Below are positions 43,470 to 51,696 of a stretch of 56,370 bases of DNA, piece by piece; the first letter of the stretch is position 1, and the number at the start of each line of letters is the position of its first letter. The position numbers were made by a program, and so were the translations under genes. Source of the stretch: Lachnospiraceae bacterium (GTDB lineage Bacteria > Bacillota > Clostridia > Lachnospirales > Lachnospiraceae); the NCBI GenBank assembly GCA_015057635.1, contig SVEB01000026.1, positions 1-56,370 on the forward strand, given 5' to 3'. The notes below the pieces were generated by a model. That model was not told the DNA's origin, made no database searches, and worked only from the letters and a program-made list of their open reading frames with translations.

Positions 43470-44789
43470 ATGGCGAATCCTTATTTACCAGGATGGGAGT
43501 ACATACCGGATGGCGAACCAAGAGTGTTTGGAAACAGAGTGTATATATATGGCTCTCACGATACGGCAGGATCAGATATGTTTTGTGATTATAAGCTGAA
43601 AGTTTGGTCAGCGCCGGTAGATAATTTAAATGACTGGGTATGTCATGGCGATATCTTTCATACAAGGAGGGACCTTGATCATGAGTCGGATACCCCGTGG
43701 ACAGACGGGCCGTTATATGCTCCGGATGTGGTAGAAAAAGACGGAAGTTATTATCTGTATGCCTATATATTCGGTGCCAAGGGGTGTGTTGCAAAGAGTG
43801 ACAGGCCGGAAGGACCGTTTACCTTAATCTCCAAATATCAGATACCGGAGAATGCTCCTCAGGTAATGGTGGATGGCTGGTTTGTGGATCCCGGAGTATT
43901 GGTGGATGATGACGGAAGAGTGTATGTATACTGTGGATTTGAGCAGTCTTTTATGGCGGAGATTGAGGCAGAGAATATGACACGTATTAAACCGGGAAGC
44001 TATATTCCGGATATCATTCCTACAGAGGAGCCATTTTCCTTTTTTGAGGCATGTTCTCTGAGAAAGATTAAGGATACCTATTATCTGATCTATTCACCAA
44101 GAACCGGCAGCAGGCTTGTATATGCGACTTCAGACAGCCCGACGGGACCATTTACATACCGAGGGATTATCGTGGACAACGGGGTTGAGTATCCGGGAGG
44201 AAATAACCATGGATCTATCTGCAATATAAAAGGGCAGTGGTATATCTTCTATCATCGGATGACAAATCATACGATCATGTCAAGGCGTGCATGTGTGGAA
44301 AAGATTGAAATCCTTCCGGATGGGACCATTCCGCAGGTGGAGATGACATCGCTCGGGTTTGAGGAGTCTCTTTCCCCTTACCGTGAGGTAAAGGCGGATA
44401 TCGCCTGTGTATTAAAGGGCGGATGCTATATCACCGAGAAGAACCGTTTTGTAAGACCGATTGTGAATATTACAGAAGGGTGTGTGATTGGATTTAAGTA
44501 TTTTGAGTTCGGACAGGATAACGGAAGCAGCACGATGGAATTTATCGCAAATGTTGAAGGAAGCGGAAGCAGAGGAAAGATGCATATTCATCTGGACGCA
44601 GAGGATGGAGATGAGATCGGGATTTGCGAAATCGGGGCAGATGACGGACTTATAAAGACCGTTGTGGCGAGCGTGACCGGAAGACATGCTGTATACTTTG
44701 TATTTGAGGGAACTTATGGCGGATGGTTTAAGGAATCTTTTGATGGGAAGATTATGTGTAATCTGATCTCCTTTACCTTTATAAAATAA
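43470..44789 (+). CDS. Glycoside hydrolase family 43 protein
   Basis: 439 residues, no signal peptide. The five-bladed propeller shows the GH43 acids in order: general base Asp14 (YIPDGEP), pKa-tuning Asp86 (YAPDVVEKDGSYYLYAY) and general acid Glu193 (FFEACSLRKI). A C-terminal beta-sandwich follows (from about residue 310). Family members act on beta-xylosides, alpha-L-arabinosides or galactans. GTAGGAGAG and AAAGGTGG lie before the ATG at 43470; a GTG at 43458 is less likely. Its likely task is trimming side sugars before the lyases and GH88 act. Confidence 0.85.
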   Translation: MANPYLPGWEYIPDGEPRVFGNRVYIYGSHDTAGSDMFCDYKLKVWSAPVDNLNDWVCHGDIFHTRRDLDHESDTPWTDGPLYAPDVVEKDGSYYLYAYIFGAKGCVAKSDRPEGPFTLISKYQIPENAPQVMVDGWFVDPGVLVDDDGRVYVYCGFEQSFMAEIEAENMTRIKPGSYIPDIIPTEEPFSFFEACSLRKIKDTYYLIYSPRTGSRLVYATSDSPTGPFTYRGIIVDNGVEYPGGNNHGSICNIKGQWYIFYHRMTNHTIMSRRACVEKIEILPDGTIPQVEMTSLGFEESLSPYREVKADIACVLKGGCYITEKNRFVRPIVNITEGCVIGFKYFEFGQDNGSSTMEFIANVEGSGSRGKMHIHLDAEDGDEIGICEIGADDGLIKTVVASVTGRHAVYFVFEGTYGGWFKESFDGKIMCNLISFTFIK

Positions 44790-44800
44790 AGTTATTCATT

Positions 44801-44908
44801 CAAGCTTCGGAGTTAATTTTAGGCTCGATAGCATGGTGGATCAGGAATTTGCAGCATAGAATGCCTGACTCATCAAGCTACCGGGCCTAAAATTCACTCT
44901 GCGGCTTG
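44801..44908. repeat. Long imperfect hairpin unlike the PAL family
   Basis: CAAGCTTCGGAGTTAATTTT on the left and AAATTCACTCTGCGGCTTG on the right, with inner blocks TAGGC...GCCTA and GGATCAGG...CCTGACTC. It lacks both the CAGACA centre and the TGTTCG boxes. It sits between the GH43 stop and the GH88 promoter. Confidence 0.6.
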
Positions 44909-44958
44909 CGTAGCGTTCTTTCTTATATAAACAATGAATGACATATATCACAAAATAA

Positions 44959-44987
44959 TTCCAAAAAGTTCGGATAAATGGTATAAT
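44959..44987 (+). promoter_or_regulatory. Putative promoter of GH88 gene
   Basis: TATAAT at 44982-44987 with a weak -35 (TTCCAA) 17 bases upstream; the start codon is about 95 bases on. Confidence 0.4.
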
Positions 44988-45080
44988 AAGAATAAGTTTT
45001 TATCGGTTTTATACCTTCAGCCATTTTGAAATTGAAACTTATAGGATGACAGAGGAAGTCTATTTGCAGGAGGAACTTTT

Positions 45081-46253
45081 ATGGGGAATGAGTGTTTAGT
45101 AGAAAAGGAATGTATTACGAGGGAAGAGGTGAAGGAAGCATTAGAGTTTGCATCGGAACAGATTATTCGGAATCTGGGTGAATTCACAGATCAGTTTCAG
45201 AATGCATTCAGTGAGAATGGATTTTATAAACCAATTGACAACGTGGGATGGACAACCGGTTTTTGGACCGGAGAGATCTGGCTTGCTTATGAGTTCTGCG
45301 GGGATAAGAGATTATTAAAGGCAGCAAACAGTCAGGTTGGAAGTTTCTACAACCGGATCGTGAATAAAGTGGACGTGGATCATCATGATATGGGATTTTT
45401 ATATACCCCTTCCTGTGTGGCTGCTTATAAGCTGACAGGAAATCTGGAAGCAAGGGAGGCTGCTATTCTTGCCGCAGACCAGCTGATTGGCCGCTATCAG
45501 CCTAAGGGTAAATTTATTCAGGCATGGGGGTCAATGGAAGATGTGAAAGACTACCGTCTCATCATTGACTGTCTGTTGAATCTGCCGTTATTATACTGGG
45601 CAAGCAAAGAGACTGGAAATGATAAATATCAGGAGATCGCAGATAAGCATATCCATACGGCACTGTCAAATGTAATTAGAGAAGATGATTCCACCTGGCA
45701 TACCTTTTTCTTTAACAAAGAGACCGGAATGCCGAATCACGGCGCAACCTGCCAGGGCTATCGGGATGGAAGTGCCTGGGCAAGAGGGCAGGCATGGGGT
45801 ATTTATGGAACCGCACTTGCTTATCGTTATACAAAGAGGAAAGAGTACATAGATATCTTTAAACGGGTGACCAACTATTTTATTGGTCATCTTCCAGAAG
45901 ATTTAGTTCCATACTGGGATCTGGAATTTTTAAGAGGGGATGCCGAACCAAGAGATTCCTCCAGTGCATCCATCGCCGCATGCGGAATGCTTGAGATGGC
46001 AAAGTATATGGAAAAAGAAGAGGCCGATTATTATAAACAGACTGCCAAGAAGATCATGAAATCCGTAACCGATCACTATTCGGTCAATGATTATAAGATA
46101 TCCAACGGCCTGGTATTACATTCTACGTATTCCAAGCATAGTCCGTATAATACATGCGGCCATTATGGTGTAGATGAGTGTAATTCCTGGGGTGATTATT
46201 TTTATATGGAGGCTCTTACAAGACTTTATAAGGATTGGAATCTGTACTGGTAA
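45081..46253 (+). CDS. Unsaturated glucuronyl hydrolase, GH88 family
   Basis: 390-residue cytoplasmic alpha/alpha-barrel enzyme. The two Asp residues expected for hydration chemistry are Asp103 (HHDMGFLYTPS) and Asp163 (RLIIDCLLNLPLL). Other family marks are WTTGFWTGEIWLAYE, GYRDGSAWARGQAWGIYG and DSSSASIAACGMLEM. It removes the 4,5-unsaturated uronic acid left by polysaccharide lyases, which fits the two lyases beside it. AGGAGG precedes the ATG. Likely first gene of an operon to 48768. Confidence 0.93.
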   Translation: MGNECLVEKECITREEVKEALEFASEQIIRNLGEFTDQFQNAFSENGFYKPIDNVGWTTGFWTGEIWLAYEFCGDKRLLKAANSQVGSFYNRIVNKVDVDHHDMGFLYTPSCVAAYKLTGNLEAREAAILAADQLIGRYQPKGKFIQAWGSMEDVKDYRLIIDCLLNLPLLYWASKETGNDKYQEIADKHIHTALSNVIREDDSTWHTFFFNKETGMPNHGATCQGYRDGSAWARGQAWGIYGTALAYRYTKRKEYIDIFKRVTNYFIGHLPEDLVPYWDLEFLRGDAEPRDSSSASIAACGMLEMAKYMEKEEADYYKQTAKKIMKSVTDHYSVNDYKISNGLVLHSTYSKHSPYNTCGHYGVDECNSWGDYFYMEALTRLYKDWNLYW

Positions 46254-46355
46254 AAGTTTAGAATATTCTTTTAGATTTGAGACTTGATTTTTGCAGGAAG
46301 CTGTAAGGCGCATTTAAGATGTGCATTCGGTAAACGTAAAAAAGGAGGGATAAAC

Positions 46356-46736
46356 ATGTTTGTTTTTTGTCTTATCGCAAGTCTGTTAATGCCACTTGGC
46401 ATGATAATCTTAGGTGCAAGGTGGAGAAAGAAACCGCCGGTAAATCGGAACGGAATGAGCGGGTATCGTACCAAATGGTCGCAAAAGAGCAAGCATACAT
46501 GGAGGTTCGCACATGAGATGGCGGGCAAGATCTGGATGATCTTAGGAATCATTGCGGCCATTATCTCGGTTGTACTATTTGTGCTGATTCGAAATACATC
46601 AGATGATGTAAAGGGACTGGTACTTATGCTGGTTGTAATCTTGCAGGCACTTTTAATGTTCTATCCATATATTCCGGTAGAGAAAGCATTAAAAGAAAAC
46701 TTTAATGAGTTCGGAAGGCTAAAGAAAGAAAAATAG
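46356..46736 (+). CDS. SdpI family membrane protein
   Basis: 126 residues with three transmembrane helices (FCLIASLLMPLGMIILGA, IWMILGIIAAIISVVLFVLI, LVLMLVVILQALLMFYPYI) and the SdpI signature GYRTKWSQKSKHTWRFAHE between the first two. SdpI of Bacillus is an immunity and signalling protein, but most homologues have no toxin partner and unknown roles. AAAGGAGGG precedes the ATG at 46356. It is placed between GH88 and the second lyase, 16 bases before the latter, which is unexpected for such an operon. Confidence 0.85.
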   Translation: MFVFCLIASLLMPLGMIILGARWRKKPPVNRNGMSGYRTKWSQKSKHTWRFAHEMAGKIWMILGIIAAIISVVLFVLIRNTSDDVKGLVLMLVVILQALLMFYPYIPVEKALKENFNEFGRLKKEK

Positions 46737-46752
46737 TCGTTTGGAGGATGGT

Positions 46753-48768
46753 ATGACAAAAGCTGATTTCTTTGATCGGGAAAATGAATGCTATTACTTT
46801 GATGATCCGGATGCAATCGCAGATTTTTGTAGAGAGAACTGGCCGGAGGATGTGAGCCATATTTTACGGATTGCAGACGAAGTGATTCGGAATGAGTTTC
46901 TGTTTGACCTGAAATGGGACATGGAACGGACTTATGAGCCAGTCATATTTGATAAAGAGATTGTATGGGATTATAAGCCGGGAAATGATCCAGAGTTCAT
47001 TTATCAGTTTAACCGCCATCGATTTTTTATCTGTCTTGGCCAGGCGTATGCCCTTACAAAAGATGAGAAATATGCGAAAAAGTTCTTTGAGCTTTTGATG
47101 CACTGGATAAAAAATATGCCCCTTTGCAATCAGAATAAATGGTCATGCTGGCGTACCATTGAGGCGGGACTTCGGGGGGAATACTGGTCTAAGGCATTCC
47201 GCTATTTTAAGGATAGCCCGCATATGACCGATGAGATTGTGGATGCGTTCTATCAAAGCCTCACCGTTCATGCCAATTACCTGATTGAATCCCATTCCCC
47301 GTTTCGTCTGATGAGTAACTGGGGCGTACTTGAGAATCATGGGTTATTCAATATTGCGATGACATTTCCACAAAGCGAGCAGACAAAAGAGTATGCTAAA
47401 ATTGCGCTAGATCATATGGCCACAGAGGCAAGGCTGCAGATCATGAGTGACGGCGTGCAGTGGGAGCAGTCTCCGATGTATCATAATGAGGTGCTGCACT
47501 GCTATATGGATGTGCTTATTTTAGCAAAACGCAATCATATACCGATCCCGGCTGTCATCTATGAGAAGGTTCATAAGATGGCGCTTGTCAATATCGCCTG
47601 GAGCAAGCCTGATCATCATCAGTTTATGAACGGGGACAGCGATGATACCGATGTGCGGGATATGATCACAAAGGCTGCTTACCTTTTTGACGACCCGGTT
47701 TTAAAAAAGCATGGTTTCAAAGTACTGGATTTTGAGACAGTCTGGGATCTTGGCATAGGGGCAGAGTATGAGTATGAGGAAATGGAGGAGGAAGAGAGTG
47801 AGAATATTTCATTTGCCTTGATGGACAGCGGAAATTATTACCTCCGTTCAAACTGGAGCGAAACCGGAAACCTCCTTCATTTTCAATGCGGAACCTTAGG
47901 GGCCGGACATGGACATTCCGATAAGTTACATATCGATCTTGTGATAAACGGAGAAGATGTGTTGATGGATGCCGGACGCTATAATTATGTGGCAGGGCCG
48001 GAACGGTATGAATTCAAAGATCCGACTGCTCATAACACGCTTACGGTGGATGATAGACTATTTACTGTCTGCAAGGACTCCTGGGAATGCTCGAAACTCT
48101 CACAGCCTGTCAACCAAAAGCATACGTTTACAGATGAGTATGAGTTTGTGCAGGGCGGGCATCTTGGATATATGGATTTAGAAAACGGGGTATTTGTAAA
48201 CCGCAAGATCATCTATATCAAGCCGGATGTATATATTATCATGGATGAACTGTATACCGGCGGCTCTCATAAATACGAGCAGTATTTTCATTTTAACAGC
48301 CAAGGTGAGGTGACTGTGAATGGAAAGAAGGTCACGTATCATGGAAAAACACAGGAAACAGAACTTTATTTTTTATCGGACGGCGTTAACCTTCAGAAAA
48401 AGCAGACAAGACTATCCAGGAATTATAATCAGGCAGAGCAAAATGAGACAGTTGTGGCAAGGCTTAAGAAGAAGGGATTTGCTTCGATGTTTACCGTGAT
48501 CTACGGGAAGAAGAAGGAAAGTATGGATGAGATCTTGGTGGAGAAAGTCCCTGTCAAATCTAATTTTAAACAGAATTATCACCCGGATGAGTGGGCAGAG
48601 GCTGTCGAGATTTCAGTTCATGGCAAGCAGTATGTAGCAATCATCTGTCACCAGGAGGTAAACACCCCCACCGACCAAACCGAAGCCTCCTCCTGCCTAG
48701 GCTTTGGAAACGTCATTGTGTTCAACAAAGCGCGGGAGACGGAGGTGGGGGAGGTGCTTTTGTATTGA
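46753..48768 (+). CDS. Heparinase II/III family polysaccharide lyase 2
   Basis: 671 residues without signal peptide. The helical N-terminal domain contains WKNMPLC-like and WSCWRTIEAGLRGEYW segments (usual WR.IEAG.R pattern) and SNWGVLENHGLF. The C-terminal beta domain has GAGHGHSDKLHIDLVING, DAGRYNYVAGPERYEFKD and PTAHNTLTVDD, the classic PL12/heparinase II/III motif set with His and Tyr catalytic candidates. The ATG at 46753 is five bases from GGAGG. It differs strongly from the first lyase, so the two likely act on different linkages. PAL9 begins nine bases after the stop. Confidence 0.9.
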   Translation: MTKADFFDRENECYYFDDPDAIADFCRENWPEDVSHILRIADEVIRNEFLFDLKWDMERTYEPVIFDKEIVWDYKPGNDPEFIYQFNRHRFFICLGQAYALTKDEKYAKKFFELLMHWIKNMPLCNQNKWSCWRTIEAGLRGEYWSKAFRYFKDSPHMTDEIVDAFYQSLTVHANYLIESHSPFRLMSNWGVLENHGLFNIAMTFPQSEQTKEYAKIALDHMATEARLQIMSDGVQWEQSPMYHNEVLHCYMDVLILAKRNHIPIPAVIYEKVHKMALVNIAWSKPDHHQFMNGDSDDTDVRDMITKAAYLFDDPVLKKHGFKVLDFETVWDLGIGAEYEYEEMEEEESENISFALMDSGNYYLRSNWSETGNLLHFQCGTLGAGHGHSDKLHIDLVINGEDVLMDAGRYNYVAGPERYEFKDPTAHNTLTVDDRLFTVCKDSWECSKLSQPVNQKHTFTDEYEFVQGGHLGYMDLENGVFVNRKIIYIKPDVYIIMDELYTGGSHKYEQYFHFNSQGEVTVNGKKVTYHGKTQETELYFLSDGVNLQKKQTRLSRNYNQAEQNETVVARLKKKGFASMFTVIYGKKKESMDEILVEKVPVKSNFKQNYHPDEWAEAVEISVHGKQYVAIICHQEVNTPTDQTEASSCLGFGNVIVFNKARETEVGEVLLY

Positions 48769-48776
48769 TTTAGGGA

Positions 48777-49091
48777 ATCCCGAGCGAAGCCCCAAGGAGC
48801 ATAGCAGGCGGCATGGATGAGCGGATAGTTTCCGGCATCCGGGTGTGGGGACTTCAGACAGGGGGATATATTTTCCGGTGTTCGTCACAAGCTCGGACAT
48901 CCGTGTGTGCCGGTCTTCGACTATCGGACAGCTTCGCAGTCCGCTATTCAAAGACCGGCACACACGGATGTTCGCCTTGATGCCGTACACCCGGAAAAAT
49001 ATCCCCCCGTCTGAAGTCCCCACACCCGGATACCGGAAACTATCCACTCATCCACACCGCCTGCTATGCTCCTTGGGGCTTCGCTCGGGAT
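48777..49091. repeat. PAL9, 315-base palindromic element
   Basis: The longest copy. Outer arms AATCCCGAGCGAAGCCCC... pair with the complement ending at 49091 over about 115 bases with few mismatches. Boxes: TGTTCGTCACAAGCTCGG left, TGTTCGCCTTGATGCCGT right (CAAG opposite CTTG). The centre is CGGAC...GTCCG in place of CAGAC...GTCTG, again a compensated change. It has no A-run/T-run. Confidence 0.93.
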
Positions 49092-49092
49092 T

Positions 49093-49123
49093 ACAATGCG
49101 TTTCAAAAAACGAAACGCATTGT
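49093..49123. repeat. H3 hairpin (CAATGCGTTTC family)
   Basis: ACAATGCGTTTC and GAAACGCATTGT, 12 perfect pairs, joined directly to PAL9 as H1 is to PAL5. Confidence 0.9.
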
Positions 49124-49218
49124 GCCCACCTCTCACAAGAGTGGCGCTTTTTTAGTAATGGGGAGACGTTATGGTGGTACGGACGGATGAATGTAGAGAC
49201 GATAGCGAGTCGTAGAGC

Positions 49219-49256
49219 GATGGAAAAAGGGCATGCTCTTATGCCATTTTTTCATC
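49219..49256. repeat. Short hairpin in the spacer between H3 and H4
   Basis: GATGGAAAAAGGGCAT and ATGCCATTTTTTCATC pair with two mismatches and a six-base loop. No gene lies nearby; the T-run would suit a terminator. Confidence 0.5.
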
Positions 49257-49369
49257 GTGGGAGCGCCCACCCCTGTGTGCGTTCGTTTAACGCCCAATGT
49301 TAACTTTTAATATACGTATTAATTTATTATCTACGGATTTATTTATCTATGTATTGATTTATTGATAGA

Positions 49370-49422
49370 TTAATTAATTAATTAATTAATTAATTTATTT
49401 ATTTATTTAGTTAGTTAGTTAG
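49370..49422. repeat. Tetranucleotide repeat tract
   Basis: TTAA six times, TTTA about four times, then TTAG four times in one uninterrupted 53-base run, inside the AT-rich spacer between H3 and H4. Such tracts can change length by slippage. No promoter or reading frame that it would switch was recognised. The rest of 49124-49521 holds no gene. Confidence 0.85.
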
Positions 49423-49521
49423 CTGATCCAATGTATGTTAGTTATTAATTTAAAGATATGCATACAGGGAGGGAGATACATTGTATTCAGCAGATGTAGC
49501 ATCGCCCATCCGTTGAGCATT

Positions 49522-49556
49522 ATCGCGATGCGTTTGTTTTTCAAACGCATTGCGAT
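49522..49556. repeat. H4 hairpin (CAATGCGTTTC family)
   Basis: ATCGCGATGCGTTTG and CAAACGCATTGCGAT, 15 pairs with one G-T wobble. The stem end differs from the other copies (TTTG/CAAA for TTTC/GAAA), a compensated change. It abuts PAL10. Confidence 0.88.
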
Positions 49557-49839
49557 GTTGGAGGAAGAGGTATGGAAGTGAGGGTGGAGTCGTCGACGGA
49601 GTCCAATGCGGCAGAGGCGTCGGGGATATATAATTCCGGATGTCCGGCTCAAGGCGTACAAATGGCGAGGGAATTCCTTGAATAGCAGACAGTGTTTTTC
49701 TGTCTGATAGGCAAGGAATTCCCTCGCCATTTGTACGAGCTTGCGTCCGAACATCGGAATTATATATCCCCGGCGCCTCTGTCGGATTGGGCTTTGTCGG
49801 CGACTCCCCCCTCGCTTCCATACCTCTTCCTCCGACATC
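49554..49839. repeat. PAL10, 286-base palindromic element in reverse orientation
   Basis: Outer arms (GGAGGAAGAGGTATGGAAG and complement) pair over about 100 bases with scattered mismatches. Boxes are inverted relative to PAL3: GTCCGGCTCAAGGCGTACA left, TGTACGAGCTTGCGTCCGAA right. The inner stem is TTCCTTGAATAGCAGACAG with a near match to the right. No A-run/T-run. It ends 15 bases before the promoter of the purine permease. Confidence 0.9.
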
Positions 49840-49854
49840 TCCCTAAAAAAAAGC

Positions 49855-49883
49855 TTGCCAAACGCGAATTCTTTTGGTAGAAT
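49855..49883 (+). promoter_or_regulatory. Promoter of the purine permease transcript
   Basis: TTGCCA and TAGAAT with a 17-base spacer, about 50 bases before the riboswitch aptamer. Confidence 0.7.
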
Positions 49884-49932
49884 GGCAACACAAATCGACA
49901 ATTAGTGGGGGAGAGAACCACTAAGAGTAAAG

Positions 49933-50000
49933 ACTATCGTATAAAGTTGGTATAATGGATCGACCGTTTCTACCGAATCACCTATGATTCGACTACGATA
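49933..50000 (+). ncRNA. Purine riboswitch aptamer, guanine type
   Basis: P1 forms from TATCG and CGATA. P2 is GTTGGT/ATCGAC with loop ATAATGG. The invariant junction TTTCTACC follows. P3 is GAATC/GATTC with a six-base loop, one base shorter than usual. The last junction is GACTA, where C at the ligand-reading position (not U) predicts guanine or hypoxanthine rather than adenine. The downstream gene is a purine permease, which fits. Confidence 0.9.
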
Positions 50001-50092
50001 AGGTATTTTATAATCTAAAATTGAACACATCAATGGAGATGTCTAAATATCTTAATTCTAGGCTGTAACAGGCAAATAGAAGAATCCTGAGC

Positions 50093-50156
50093 GCATCAAG
50101 CATCATTTCAGATGACGGATGAGTGACAGGATTATTTTGCTAAATCAGTTTCCTGT
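50093..50156 (+). promoter_or_regulatory. Competing leader stems behind the riboswitch
   Basis: AATCCTG (50093-50099) can pair with CAGGATT (50127-50133), while ACAGGA (50126-50131) can instead pair with TCCTGT (50151-50156). The two stems exclude each other. This may be the expression platform or an extra switch, although it lies about 95 bases beyond the aptamer. Confidence 0.4.
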
Positions 50157-50217
50157 CAACCTTTATGCATAGTTAGAAATGTAACACGTACACGAGTAAT
50201 GTTTAAAGGGAGATATC

Positions 50218-51519
50218 ATGAACTTTATTTCTAACTATTTTCAATTCAAGGAAAACAACACAAATTTTAAAGCAGAAATCTTAGGTGGTATTACATCATT
50301 TTTAACAATGGCGTATATCCTATTTGTCGTGCCTGGAATCCTTTCTCAGGTTGGAATGTCTGAGACAAGTGTATTCGCTGCAACTGCGATCGCAAGTGCG
50401 GTAGGTACCTTTATTATGGGGGCGTTTGCAAAGTTTCCAACTGTATTGGCACCCGGAATGGGGTTAAATGCATTCTTTGCATTTGGCGTGTGTTTCGGAA
50501 TGGGCATTGAATGGCAGACTGCAATGGCAGCTGTATTAATGTCAGGTCTGATCTTTACTGTGATTTCCATCACTGGAATCCGTGAAATGATCATTAAAGC
50601 GATTCCAAATAATTTAAAGTTCGCTGTGACTGCCGGAATCGGTTTATTTATCGCATTTATCGGACTTAAGAATGCCGGAATCATCGTAGGGGATGAATCC
50701 ACTTATGTAGCGCTTGGTGATTTAAGCTCCAAGCAGGTTCTTCTGTCCATCTTCGGGATCGTAGTAATGGCCGTATTAATGGTACGCGGTGTGAAGACAG
50801 CGATTTTCTTAGGTTTAGTAGTAACCGTAATCGGCGGCGTGTTAATCGGTGTAGTAGATGCACCAAGCGCAATTATTGCAATGCCTCCTTCTGTGGCTCC
50901 GACGTTTGGTGCGGCAGTGAGACATTTAGGCGATTTATTCAACGCCAAAATGATGTTAGTAGTATTTACATTCCTGTTTATGGATTTTTTTGATACAGCC
51001 GGAACTCTTGTTGCGATTGGCTCTAAAGTGGGCTTAATTAGAGAAGACGGCAGCGTAAAGAACGGGCCAAGAGCTCTTCTTGCAGACTCTGTTGCGACCT
51101 GTGTAGGTGCCGTATTCGGTACAACAAACACAACAACCTGCATGGAATCCCTGAGCGGTATTTCCGTAGGTGCAAGAACTGGTTTTTCCAGCGTTGTCGC
51201 TGCTGGATGCTTTATAATCAGTTTATTTTTCTCCCCACTGTTAAGTGTTGTCACTTCCGGGGTTACGGCGCCTGCACTTATTATCGTAGGCTCCTTATTA
51301 TGCACTTCCTTAAAGGAAATTGAATGGGATGCACCAGAAATCGCGATCCCATCCTTCTTAACCATCATCCTGATGCCTCTTACTTACAGCATCGGAGAAG
51401 GAATTGCGTTTGGTTTCTTAGCATATGTGATTTTAATGCTTGCTAAGGGAAAAAGAAAAGAAGTACATCCAATTATGTATGCACTCGGCGTGCTATTCCT
51501 TGTATACTTCATTTTATAG
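50218..51519 (+). CDS. NCS2/AzgA-type guanine/hypoxanthine permease
   Basis: 433-residue permease with about 12-14 membrane segments. AzgA/PbuG family marks include an N-terminal NTNFKAEILGGITSFLTMAY, PGMGLNAFFAFGVCFGMG, FLFMDFFDTAGTLVAIGSKV and GTTNTTTCMESLSGISVGAR. It imports guanine, hypoxanthine or adenine by proton symport. AAAGGGAG precedes the ATG. The guanine-type riboswitch in the leader predicts shut-off when purines are plentiful. Confidence 0.94.
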   Translation: MNFISNYFQFKENNTNFKAEILGGITSFLTMAYILFVVPGILSQVGMSETSVFAATAIASAVGTFIMGAFAKFPTVLAPGMGLNAFFAFGVCFGMGIEWQTAMAAVLMSGLIFTVISITGIREMIIKAIPNNLKFAVTAGIGLFIAFIGLKNAGIIVGDESTYVALGDLSSKQVLLSIFGIVVMAVLMVRGVKTAIFLGLVVTVIGGVLIGVVDAPSAIIAMPPSVAPTFGAAVRHLGDLFNAKMMLVVFTFLFMDFFDTAGTLVAIGSKVGLIREDGSVKNGPRALLADSVATCVGAVFGTTNTTTCMESLSGISVGARTGFSSVVAAGCFIISLFFSPLLSVVTSGVTAPALIIVGSLLCTSLKEIEWDAPEIAIPSFLTIILMPLTYSIGEGIAFGFLAYVILMLAKGKRKEVHPIMYALGVLFLVYFIL

Positions 51520-51654
51520 AAGAGATTCGACGATGCTTTTAACCGTATTATTTTAAAATGATTTCGCTAAAAGCACAAAATCCTAACGGATATAAAAGAG
51601 AAACGACTCAATCGTATCTTTTTTATCATAAATTATTTATTTTTGACTTTGCTG

Positions 51655-51696
51655 AAAAAAGCCCCTGGTTCCTGATCAGAACCAGGGGCTTTTTTC
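51655..51696. terminator. Strong bidirectional terminator
   Basis: AAAAAAGCCCCTGGTTC pairs exactly with GAACCAGGGGCTTTTTT (17 pairs, seven-base loop), about 135 bases after the permease stop. Confidence 0.93.

Noticed and set aside
29016..49839. CRISPR arrays
   Set aside because: The repeats are inverted and few, with no regular direct-repeat and spacer pattern and no cas genes.
49419..49901. Long open frames on both strands across PAL10
   Set aside because: Palindromic DNA gives mirrored open frames on both strands; none has a ribosome site or a recognisable domain.
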